From positions 1 to 13,261 of the forward strand of contig NWUY0300110156.1 of NCBI GenBank assembly GCA_004151065.3: a stretch of 13,261 bases of DNA. Reading direction: 5' to 3'. This stretch comes from Larix sibirica (Eukaryota > Streptophyta > Pinopsida > Pinales > Pinaceae). The notes under the pieces were generated by a model. That model was not told the origin of the DNA. It searched no databases and saw nothing but the letters and a program-made list of their open reading frames with translations. Positions 1-7,584 of this stretch are shown here, one piece after another; the first letter of the stretch is position 1; the number at the start of each line of letters is the position of its first letter. The position numbers and the translations under genes were made by a program.

Positions 1-314
1 CATCATCAAACAGAAGAACAAACAGTTAGCATAGCTAAACAATAGCAAGTAAATATATAAATCATCGATATCAATTCATAAGTAAACTAGGATGCACAAC
101 TGAGGCAAGAAACATCCAATAACATCGTAATGTAGACTTAATTACATTCCATACGCATCGTAAAACAATTATGCATGCATGATCGCGATAACATTTTATT
201 CTAGCATGTCCTTAGTTGAATAAACAAGCATTTAATATATTTCCGCATAGCTAGTATAACAATTAATGTCACGTAGATTTTTTTTAAATTTTGTCAATTT
301 TTTGGGATGTTACA
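1..314 (-). mobile_element. LTR-like element, right part (copy 1)
   Basis: Read on the minus strand, this stretch begins at 314 with TGTAACATCCC. That is a typical start for LTRs of plant Ty3/gypsy elements, which usually open with TG and often with TGTAACA. The rest is AT-rich and non-coding, as expected for an LTR. It is cut by the window edge, and the same sequence lies complete around the junction (to 7227). I see no polypurine tract next to position 315, no primer-binding site, and no gag or pol sequence, so a solo LTR is the simplest reading. Assignment rests on the terminus and composition only. Confidence 0.5.
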
Positions 315-582
315 AACCCTACTAGGATTGGATTTCCCACCACAAGTCCCACTATATCAAGCAAAAATTGATCCAGTCAGCATGATGGCTAAAGCTCTGG
401 CATCCCAGGCAATATTAACAGGTTTCCTTACTAGAAAACAATCGCAACAATTATCAAGCAATCAAGATGAGGACGCAGAAGAGGAGATTCAAATCAAGAA
501 ACTAGGAAGAAAAAATGGAAAAGAAGTTAGAGAGGAAGCAACACAAAATGACAAAGATATGGGAAGACAAGCCACCATATAA
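307..582 (+). pseudogene. LINE ORF1-like 3' remnant (copy 1)
   Basis: A 91-codon open frame lies just upstream of the LINE endonuclease start. Its first codons (ATG TTA CA) lie inside the LTR-like terminus, so the ATG at 307 is probably not the original start and the frame is truncated at its 5' side. The predicted peptide becomes rich in charged residues from about residue 50, with an acidic run (DEDAEEE) followed by lysine- and arginine-rich sequence. That composition would suit the C-terminal tail of a LINE ORF1 RNA-binding protein, but I see no CCHC knuckle or RRM to prove it. Position directly before ORF2 is the main argument. The frame may have continued by frameshift into the open frame 515-793. 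Copy 2 differs by Gly to Glu at base 506. Confidence 0.35.
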
Positions 583-671
583 TAATATTTGTCTTCCATG
601 GGAAAGAATCCATCTAAAAGCACTAGGGGGAACCAATGACCAGGCAAGGAAAAACCCAACAGTGCTAAATA

Positions 672-1395
672 ATGAATATGGTCTCTTGGAACTAAAGAGG
701 CCTGGAAAACATTTTAAAAATGAAAGCAATGAAATATCTAGTAAACTCGGCCAACCCAATGATTTTTCTTGTCTAGGAGACAAAAATATCAGATGAAGAA
801 ATGGAAAAAGTAGGAAAGAAACTATGGAATAGAAGCAAGTTAGTAGCAGTAAGTTCAAGAGGGGCCTCTAGAGGTTTAGGGACTCTATGGGATGATCAAG
901 TTTTTGATAAAAGAAATGAAAAACTAATTCACCATTAAATCTATACATAGTTGGTTAACAGGAAAAATGGGTAAGTTTAAAAAATATACAATATCTTTGC
1001 TCCACAGAAAGATGCAGAGAAACACAAATGTTGGGACTCCTTAAAAAAATGAAAGGATAAATAGAAACATAAAGAAGTATCATTGGAGTGGACTTCAATG
1101 TTTCTCTCTTGTATAGAGAAAAATTAAGAGGAAGTGTGGTTTAGGACCCCTTTAGGGAGAAGGTAGAAGACCTAATTGCAGACTAGGACCTATTTGATGT
1201 TCTGCTTAAAAAAGGGAAATTTACTTGGTCAAACAGAAGGATAGGAAAGAATCATATAGTAGTAAGATTGGACATGTTTTCGATTTAAATCTCATTTTTG
1301 CAAGGAGAGTTGGATATCTACCTTTCCATCATCCCTTCATCTGCTTCACACCACAAGCCCATTCTAATCTCCCTAGTAGAATTGGCTAAATATGG
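672..1395 (+). other. LINE endonuclease (EEP/APE-like) domain remnant
   Basis: The N-terminal catalytic block SWN is at 684-692, followed at once by a TAA. The catalytic-Glu block ETK is at 777-785; the codon before it is TAG, most simply a former CAG (Gln). Further on are GVDFNV (1085-1102, the GDFN motif with Gly to Val), GKFTWSNRR (1214-1240) and, at 1346-1354, SHH where the family has SDH, so the catalytic Asp codon GAC appears as CAC at 1349. A frameshift lies in the A run at 1043-1049. The fold family is clear. Activity is excluded by the stops, the shift and the lost Asp. Confidence 0.88.
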
Positions 1396-2039
1396 TCCTC
1401 TTCCCTTTAGATTCAATCCTCTTTGGATGCAAAGTCAGGATGTTGTCAAGATAATCCATGAGGCATAGGAAACCTGCATAGTAGGTTCCCTGGGATTTAT
1501 CCTTGAGAGCAAATTGAATACAGACAAAAAATCTCTAAAGCAATGGGCTAAAGACAACTGCAATGATCCAATGAAGGAGAGTAAATCCATACAGAGAAGG
1601 ATTGACTTTCTCCAACAAAATAAGGAGGTCAAATACATAATCCCAAACCACCTTTAGCTAGAAAAATGATTATGCCAAAATCTATATAGAACCCACCAAA
1701 ATGAAGAAGATAAATGGAGGCTAAAATCTAGAAGTTTATGGTTGAAAGATGGGGATAGAAACAAAAATTCCTTTCATAAGTAAGCTAAAAATAGAAAGCA
1801 ATGGAATAATTCCAAAGAAATAAAAATATCACATGGAGAGACACTCTCGGATTTAGATGCAATAAAAATGGAGGCCTTTTCCCATTTTAAGACACTTCTC
1901 TCGAATGAAGAGGTCGAGGAACTTGACAACATCCTTGAGATGCTACAGAATATCCCTCGGTTTGTAAAGGAAGAGGAAAACTGAAATTTTATGGAGAATA
2001 TAAGGGAATCCAAAGTCCAAATGGTTGTTTGGGGTATAT

Positions 2040-2830
2040 AATCTAACAAAGCTCTGGGCTCGGATGGATTCTCTATCACATTCTTCAAACAATGCTAGGA
2101 TTTGGTGAAAACAGACCTATGCTGGATGCTATAGTGGACTAGAGATAAATACACTATCGGGGGAGCCATAATATCCTCTTTTCTCACCTTTATTCTCAAA
2201 GAAAATAACCCCTCCTCCTTTTCTAGATTCCACCCAATCTCCTTATACAACTCTTCCTACAAAATTATGTCCAAGATTATAGCCAACCGCATGAAAACTC
2301 TTCTTCCCAATATAATATTAGAGAACCAAGGAGGATTCATCCAAAAGCATCAAATCTTGGATACCATCCTTTTAGTCCAAGAAAACATCCATTCAAGCAA
2401 GCAAAGAAAGGAAAGCAGAATGATAATAAACTTTGACATGTAAAATGCCTTTGAATGAGTATGCATTCAATTATCTTCGATGTGTTAAAAAAAATTGGTT
2501 TCTCTAATCATTGTATTATGTGGATAAAAGTTTTCATTGGAAAATCATGGATTGCTTCTCTAGTAAATGGTCACCCCACATATTTATTCAAGATCCCCAC
2601 GGGATTGCACCAAGTTTTTTGTTGTCTTTGTTATTGTACGTAATAATGGTTGACTCATTAAGCATAAAATCAGAACAAGAGAGAATATAGGGAAACCTCC
2701 CAAGAATATTCATGGTCTGTGCAGTCAAATAAATAAACCACTCACAATTTTCAGATGACACCCTCCTCCTCGGTGGAGCCTCCACAATCATTGCAGACCA
2801 TTTCAAACAAGTCCTAATACCTATTTGGAT
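2040..2830 (+). other. LINE reverse transcriptase domain remnant
   Basis: Palm and finger motifs can be read in order. They are NKALGSDGF (2045-2071), FHPISLYN in the stretch from 2228, IANR followed by ENQGGF near 2280-2340, motif A FDM (2432-2440) with stops at 2441 and 2456 inside and after it, and VNGHPTYLFKIPTGLHQ (about 2563-2613). The GDPLSP block that normally follows GLRQ is missing or scrambled at about 2614-2645. Motif C is FSDDTLLLGGAS (2748-2783) and keeps both catalytic Asp codons. The reading frame changes twice (near 2458 and between 2615 and 2646). The family is certain. The enzyme is dead. Confidence 0.92.
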
Positions 2831-3181
2831 GCTTCTGAAGGAAAGGTTAATAACAACAAGTAAAACATTTATATGTGGAATGCATTATCCAAGAGGATAA
2901 GGACGTTAGCGATTTACCTTTAGATCAAAATCCATTTCAAATGGAACTGTTTCACTTAATTTGACATCCCAATTTTCTAAGGGAAGCCAAAATCCGAAGA
3001 CTGACAGACCATCTTAGAGAAATTCAAGTAGAAGATGGATCAACGGGGAGCTCGATGTATTAATCTAGTGGGAATATTAGTACTCCTAAAATAATTCCTC
3101 GTGACTCTCCCTATTTATTAGTGCCCTTGTCTTATGGACCCTATTAGAGTCCTCCAATAGATGAGTGCACTAATAAAAACA

Positions 3182-3420
3182 TTTATGTGGCAGGGAGGAA
3201 AATATAATGTGAAAAAAATCCATCTCATGAAATGGGGGATCGTCACATCACCCTTAGAGTAGGGTGGAGTAGCAGTAAGAGACCCGACATTGATGAATAA
3301 ATATCTTGGAGGTAAAATATTATGGAGGTTCGTTTCGGGGGATAAATCTTGGTGGAATTCTGTTATCATGAAAAAATATCTAACTAGGAACCATCTAAGG
3401 TGTCTCGATAGGGATCCAAG
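3182..3420 (+). other. LINE post-RT linker block (GG..mN.yL.gKILWR type)
   Basis: In one frame the plus strand reads MWQGGKYNVKK, then PLE-stop-GGVAVRDP, then MNKYLGGKILWRF and a WWNSVIMKKYL segment. This conserved stretch lies between the RT and zf-RVT domains in plant LINE ORF2 proteins (FLW.GG, GG.G..d...mN.aL..K..Wr, W..v...KY). Only one in-frame stop interrupts it, so it is among the best preserved parts. No separate catalytic role is known to me for this block. Confidence 0.8.
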
Positions 3421-3587
3421 GCCATCACCTTGCTCCCCAATATGGTCATAAAGCCTCCTTTGAGAATATTAAGGATAAATTTTCCCGGGCTCCAGAAAAC
3501 GGAAAGAGAATATCCATCTAGATAGACAAAATAGCTGAGCAACATAAGCTATCAGAAGACATAGATTTATACCCCCTAAAACACTAG

Positions 3588-4140
3588 ATGGAGAGAAAGG
3601 GAATCAAGACGATTAATAACATATCAAATTGGATTGAGGAGGACGAATGGAAGGGCTGGGAAATTGATCAACTTCTAGATGAGTTGGGAGGGGAGTGGTT
3701 AAGGTCAATAGACCAGCTAAAGAGGCTGGCCCCAATAAAAAAATCAAATCGCTACACCAGAGGATGGGGTCCAAAAAGAGGTGAGCTCTTGGTTAAAGAA
3801 GGATACAAAATCCTCCTAAAATATTGGGTGAATTTCCCTAGTTAGGCCATATGGAAATCCATATGGAATAGTGAATCCATCGCCAAGGTCAAAGCATTCT
3901 CTTAGATTGCATTCCATGCTAGAACTCTCACAGAAGACAATCTAAAAATAAAGGGAATTCAAGGACCTTATGTTTGTCATTTGTGCAAAGAAAAGGACGA
4001 TACCATTCATCATTTAATGATGGAATGCAAGTTTGCTCAAGAATTCTTGAGCCTCACTCAACAAGGCCTACTTAATGCTCCAATTATTCCCTATAATTGG
4101 GTGGAAATTCTCTTAACCTGGCTTAAGAAATATCCATAGA
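3588..4140 (+). other. LINE zf-RVT zinc-binding segment and preceding linker
   Basis: This frame-0 stretch is open from 3588 to a TAG at 3843. After that stop it continues as AIWKSIWN and, after TAG at 3903 (most simply TGG, Trp), as IAFHARTL. The zinc-binding pattern is at 3975-4040: CHLC, then HHLMMEC (C-x2-C...HH-x4-C), the signature of the zf-RVT domain downstream of plant LINE RTs. TAG at 4137 is also best explained by a lost Trp. The Cys and His ligand codons are all intact in both copies, though the surrounding protein is broken. Confidence 0.85.
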
Positions 4141-4449
4141 CTTTCGAATGAAAATCCCTCCTAAAATGAGTGTGGAAAGCCCTCTTGGTCTTCATAATTT
4201 GGAAAATATGTCTTGCTAAAAAATCCATGGTTTTCAATGAGGAATAAATTAGAGCTAGATTGGTAGCGGCGCAATCTTGGGGCCTAATGGTCGAGGAAAT
4301 CCTTGAGAAAGTTAAATCTAATTAAGTGCACGAAGTCTTGGAAGTTAAGGAAATAAATTGGTTGGGAACTCTTCTATGTCATCCGACATTCAATCCTACA
4401 AAAAATTTAATCTTAAATACTAGGATTTGAGATTGATAGAAATGGGACT

Positions 4450-4910
4450 TCAATAGTGGATAAAAACAAGAATCAAAGTATTCTCTTCTTTGATGATGCC
4501 TCAAAAGGAAACCCAAGGGTGGTAGGAGAGGGAGGGGTACTTATTATCCCCAATGAATATCATGAATGGAGCTATGCCTATGGATTAGGAACAACCTCAA
4601 ACAATCAAGCATAGGATCTGTTGCTATGGAAGGGTATGGGTCTCACCCTGGAAAAAAAGAAGTCAATATATCACCATTGTCGGAGACTCAGATAGAATAA
4701 TACATTGTATGGTCTCAAAAAATACTCCAAAAGACTTGTATTTAAACTAGTTGATCACTAGAATTCTTCAACGTTGTGAGAAGTTAAAAAAAAACAAAAA
4801 AAATTCATGTGTTAAGGAGACACAACAAGGTGGCAAGCCAAGCTTGCTTTCTCCCTAGTGAAAGGACTGCACAAAATAGGGGGGGAAACCCAACCGAACC
4901 AATCCCATAA
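4450..4910 (+). other. LINE C-terminal RNase H domain remnant
   Basis: The opening motif FFDDASKGNP (4486-4515) holds the first catalytic Asp and is followed by GEGGVLI. The second acidic position lies in TSNNQA-stop (4594-4614), where family members have NN.AE; the Glu codon is TAG at 4612-4614. The third block, VGDSDRIIHCM (4679-4711), sits in another frame after the A run near 4652-4658. The final block, HVLRRHNKVA (4806-4835), is in a third frame and lacks the usual Asp directly after VA. ORF2 ends at TAA 4908. Plant LINE clades with C-terminal RNase H are known. This copy is inactive. Confidence 0.87.
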
Positions 4911-5002
4911 TTATAAACATAGGTATCGCCTAAGTACACATGAGGAAAGTGGACAAGATAAGCATTAATCACCCATATTCCAATGACACAAGGTGGCAGT
5001 AG

Positions 5003-5680
5003 GTTATCAAACATCACCATGAAAGCCCGAGGGAATTGAGAGTTATTGCACCTCAAGACATGATGAACCTGTCTACTCATCCTCCTCCTAAAGCGTGTGG
5101 GGTTGTTCATGATATGGTAACAAGGGAAGGTGGCGAATTCACCATTCTCACAAATATATCTTGGAAAATAAGGTGTGGGGAAGTGTGTAGCATGGCACCC
5201 CATGATCACTTAGGGCCCATGCAAAAGTGTCAGAACAATTATCACGTGGTTTGGTGCAGAGATGGAGTCATGGAATACTTCATCTTGTGTTCCCCGAATT
5301 CAACAATCCAACACGAAAAAATAATCACAGAATTAGAGGAGAATATAGGATTTCTTCTCTGCAATTTGGAAAGGTGGTATCGAAGCAAAGAGCAGCGAAT
5401 GGAGGACGAGGTCAAGCAGGAAATTTATAGGTTTGAAAAAGCAATAGGTAAATTAGAGAGGGGTAAATAAAAAATTGCGCTGATGGAGGTAGAAATCAAG
5501 TGTTTGCATGGACGAGGGCATGAGTAGGGAGAGCAGTTAAAGGTTCTGTAAGCAGAGGTTCGCTAGCTAAAGAAGGAAGTTACACCCCGGGTGCATCGAG
5601 CCCCCTCTTCTATGGTATCCTCAAAAACCTTTCAAGGGATGGAAATGGATGAACCATCCATGGACAATAAATTCAATTAG
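5003..5680 (+). pseudogene. Decayed ORF of unknown function with coiled-coil segment (copy 1)
   Basis: I do not recognise this family. One frame is open from about 5003 (first ATG 5060) to TAA 5468, then reads on through stops at 5525, 5549, 5564 and 5678. The stops at 5549 and 5564 fall where Gln codons (CAA, CAG) would complete a heptad-like stretch before LKKEV. From about 5320 the peptide is rich in Glu, Lys, Leu and Arg with spacing typical of coiled coils (for example ITELEEN, then EVKQEIYRFEKAIGKLE). It has only four in-frame stops over about 225 codons, far fewer than the LINE upstream. It starts about 90 bases after the ORF2 stop on the same strand, so it may be the LINE 3' region, a captured host fragment, or part of another element. 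Copy 2 differs by Lys to Arg at 5388. Confidence 0.5.
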
Positions 5681-5682
5681 AA

Positions 5683-5772
5683 GTGGAACCCCTAGAAAAG
5701 CACTATTTGGTTAGCCGTGCCGCGTCAAACTCTGAGATATTAGCTCTCAAGGCCACCGGGTTTTTCGAATGA
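5683..5772 (+). pseudogene. Short open segment ending in ATGFFE-stop (copy 1)
   Basis: Directly after the coiled-coil frame ends, the +1 frame reads VEPLEKHYLVSRAASNSEI and closes with ATGFFE and TGA at 5770-5772. The segment is plausible as the C-terminal tail of the preceding decayed ORF after one frameshift near 5680. It is only 29 codons, so this is a suggestion based on position and composition. Confidence 0.25.
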
Positions 5773-6020
5773 CCATGTTTTTTTCTAATTATGTGTCACA
5801 AATGTCAATTTTTCTACAATGGGTTTATAAAAATCTATACAAGTAGACTAGCTGAAAGTGAAAACTCCGATAGAATTAGATGGACAAATTCTAGGGATAC
5901 TAGATATTCTAAAATTTAGCAGTTTGAAACTTCACCTCTTAGTTTTGTACCCTATATGGATAGATAGTTCAGACGTAGTCCACTTTTAATACAAATATTT
6001 CTCAGTTTCGGTTAAAAAAA
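5773..6020 (+). other. AT-rich non-coding tract with a short A run; possible LINE 3' end (copy 1)
   Basis: No coding pattern is visible here. The tract ends in seven A residues (6014-6020), which could be the eroded poly(A) tail of the LINE. The bases after it share only GGATTG (6022-6027) with the region right of the LTR-like end (325-330), too little for a confident target-site duplication. The true LINE 3' end could equally lie nearer to 4910. Confidence 0.25.
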
Positions 6021-6408
6021 TGGATTGAAATTTGTTGAAAGGATAACATTCCAAAATAGAAAGGCATTGCACAACAACGACATCAACCATTGATGTGTCA
6101 TTGTAAATGTTACTAAATATTTAAATGTAGTTATCCAATGTATGCATGCATCAAGAGGTGCATACACTTTGTTAGAAACAAAAGGTGATTTTATTGAATC
6201 ATATGTGTTTCCCTTCAAACTAGTAGTCTTAGAATTAGTAGCAACATATGGTGTGTATGCTAGTGAATGGTAAGCACATGGGAGAGGTCTAGACCCAAAT
6301 GTCACCTCGGCCCAACCTCTCAACTACTTTGGGTAACTCCCCAACCTAGGGGAGAGCCCTTTAAGATACCTAGAAACACCAAAACATGCAAATACCTTCC
6401 TATAACCT
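6021..6408. other. Unassigned spacer between LINE end and LTR-like element (copy 1)
   Basis: No gene, RNA or recognised repeat is visible. A minus-strand open frame (6012-6323) exists, but its predicted peptide has no motif and its composition is that of AT-rich non-coding DNA. The part from 6277 to 6348 is where the two copies suddenly diverge, so this stretch probably belongs to a dispersed repeat family with several diverged members. Confidence 0.4.
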
Positions 6409-7227
6409 TGTAACCAAATCAGTGCATGGTATGGAGTCAAACAATGTATATAGAAGACACTTATATCTAATTAAGCAGTTATTTCAATAGCTATTCATTA
6501 ACATCATCAATCACTTTCCTCTTTGATAGATTTAACAAATCCCAATGCAACTTCACACTTATCAAGGTAGGGTTTCACACATCCCAATAAACTACCTCAG
6601 AAAAGTGCACTCTAAAGGGGAAAATATCAAGTGAACTAGGGTGCACTTGATGATCTAGTTAGAATTTCCAAAAACCCTGCATAAACCCTAATTCGGTAAA
6701 ATTCACGTTTCCCAATGCACCAAGACAAATGGGGATGCCCTCATAAAACTATGGATAAATCCACTAGGGAAATTTTGGTGGGTAGATTAGAATTACGAAC
6801 TCACGACTATTTTTGGAGTTACGAATTTGCTTAGATTTTTAGGGTTTTAATGAATAAAATTGGAGCAAAACAAAATGCAAATAAAGTAATAAAAAAAGTA
6901 ATTTAATGACAANCATCATCAAACAGAAGAACAAACAGTTAGCATAGCTAAACAATAGCAAGTAAATATATAAATCATCGATATCAATTCATAAGTAAAC
7001 TAGGATGCACAACTGAGGCAAGAAACATCCAATAACATCGTAATGTAGACTTAATTACATTCCATACGCATCGTAAAACAATTATGCATGCATGATCGCG
7101 ATAACATTTTATTCTAGCATGTCCTTAGTTGAATAAACAAGCATTTAATATATTTCCGCATAGCTAGTATAACAATTAATGTCATGTAGATTTCTTTAAA
7201 ATTTTGTCAATTTTTTGGGATGTTACA
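6409..7227 (-). mobile_element. Candidate solo LTR spanning the junction
   Basis: On the minus strand the right end (7227) reads TGTAACATCCC. On the plus strand the left end at 6409 reads TGTAACC, so the element would have 6-base inverted termini (TGTAAC...GTTACA), as LTRs do. The flanks are AACCT (6404-6408) and AACCC (7228-7232), a 5-base target-site duplication with one mismatch. An alternative left end is 6678, where the flank AACCC (6673-6677) matches exactly but the inverted terminus is only TG/CA. The length would be 819 bases, or 550 with the alternative. No internal retrotransposon genes are present. The N lies inside it. The AT-rich sequence holds no ORF worth calling. Confidence 0.45.
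6913..6913. other. Single ambiguous base (N) at the unit junction
   Basis: One N separates the two units and falls inside the LTR-like element. The base after it starts the second copy at exactly the position where the window itself begins. A lone N at this point suggests a contig join, masked base or consensus conflict rather than a random miscall. It bears directly on whether the tandem arrangement is real. Confidence 0.95.
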
Positions 7228-7495
7228 AACCCTACTAGGATTGGATTTCCCACCACAAGTCCCACTATATCAAGCAAAAATTGATCCAGTCAGCATGATG
7301 GCTAAAGCTCTGGCATCCCAGGCAATATTAACAGGTTTCCTTACTAGAAAACAATCGCAACAATTATCAAGCAATCAAGATGAGGACGCAGAAGAGGAGA
7401 TTCAAATCAAGAAACTAGAAAGAAAAAATGGAAAAGAAGTTAGAGAGGAAGCAACACAAAATGACAAAGATATGGGAAGACAAGCCACCATATAA
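7220..7495 (+). pseudogene. LINE ORF1-like 3' remnant (copy 2)
   Basis: This is the duplicate of the remnant at 307-582. It has the same length and the same start inside the LTR-like terminus. The single difference is G to A at 7419, changing one glycine to glutamate next to the basic segment. The acidic-then-basic composition is unchanged. As in copy 1, no recognised RNA-binding motif is visible, so the ORF1 label rests on its place immediately before the LINE ORF2 pseudogene. Confidence 0.35.
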
Positions 7496-7584
7496 TAATA
7501 TTTGTCTTCCATGGGAAAGAATCCATCTAAAAGCACTAGGGGGAACCAATGACCAGGCAAGGAAAAACCCAACAGTGCTAAATA

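Larger units (their letters stand above)
672..4910 (+). pseudogene. Decayed plant LINE ORF2: endonuclease-RT-zf-RVT-RNase H (copy 1)
   Basis: This is the remnant of a LINE polyprotein of about 1,400 codons. The family makes target-primed reverse transcription possible: an endonuclease nicks DNA and the RT copies the element RNA at the nick. The start is placed at 672 (or ATG 678), just before SWN of the endonuclease. The end is the TAA at 4908-4910 after a NPTEPIP tail. Readable pieces by frame are about 672-1043, 1049-2458, 2461-2615, 2646-2830, 3182-3420, 3490-4390, 4450-4650, 4660-4790 and 4803-4910. Several frame changes fall at A runs (near 1043-1049 and 4652-4658). Dozens of in-frame stops interrupt it, many explained by CAA/CAG to TAA/TAG, CGA to TGA or TGG to TAG/TGA. 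It cannot make a protein. Domain order and motif wording match plant LINEs and argue against a group II intron or an LTR element. Confidence 0.93.
1..6912. repeat. Tandem unit, copy 1 (6.9-kb segment)
   Basis: This segment recurs at a constant offset of +6913 and is collinear throughout, with no indel that I found. Differences I located (copy 1/copy 2) are 272 C/T, 281 T/C, 285 T/A, 506 G/A, 1628 G/A, 2112 C/T, 2479 G/A, 2993 T/G, 3102 T/C, 3479 A/C, 3618 A/G and 5388 A/G, then a dense cluster from 6277 on. The unit is a composite of a split LTR-like element, a decayed LINE and an unassigned spacer. It is not a simple satellite. The copies could be a true segmental duplication, or two alleles or contigs wrongly placed in tandem. 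Confidence 0.97.

Noticed and set aside
173-189. Clustered short palindromes (TGCATGCA, ATCGCGAT) inside the LTR-like sequence
   Set aside because: These are 8-base palindromes in AT-rich DNA. No spacing, repeat pattern or partner suggests a functional site.
502-858. Minus-strand open frame of 118 codons (and its partner at 7415-7771)
   Set aside because: It lies antisense over the ORF1-ORF2 junction, where the plus strand has recognisable endonuclease motifs. The hydrophobic peptide is what a complement of lysine- and glutamate-rich coding DNA gives.
3118-3369. Minus-strand open frame of 83 codons (partner 10031-10282)
   Set aside because: It is antisense to the well-conserved LINE post-RT block on the plus strand and is a shadow of it.
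4805-5209. Minus-strand open frame of 134 codons (and its partner at 11718-12122)
   Set aside because: It is antisense to the end of LINE RNase H and to the start of the coiled-coil frame. The peptide shows no motif I recognise and its openness fits a shadow.
5227-5430. Second plus-strand open frame of 67 codons inside the coiled-coil region (partner 12140-12343)
   Set aside because: It overlaps the longer frame 5003-5470, which has a more protein-like, heptad-rich composition. This one is arginine/asparagine-rich without pattern.
6012-6323. Minus-strand open frame of 103 codons in the spacer (partner 12925-13218)
   Set aside because: There is no recognisable motif. Copy 2 changes its N-terminal part with no sign of coding constraint, so I treat it as chance.
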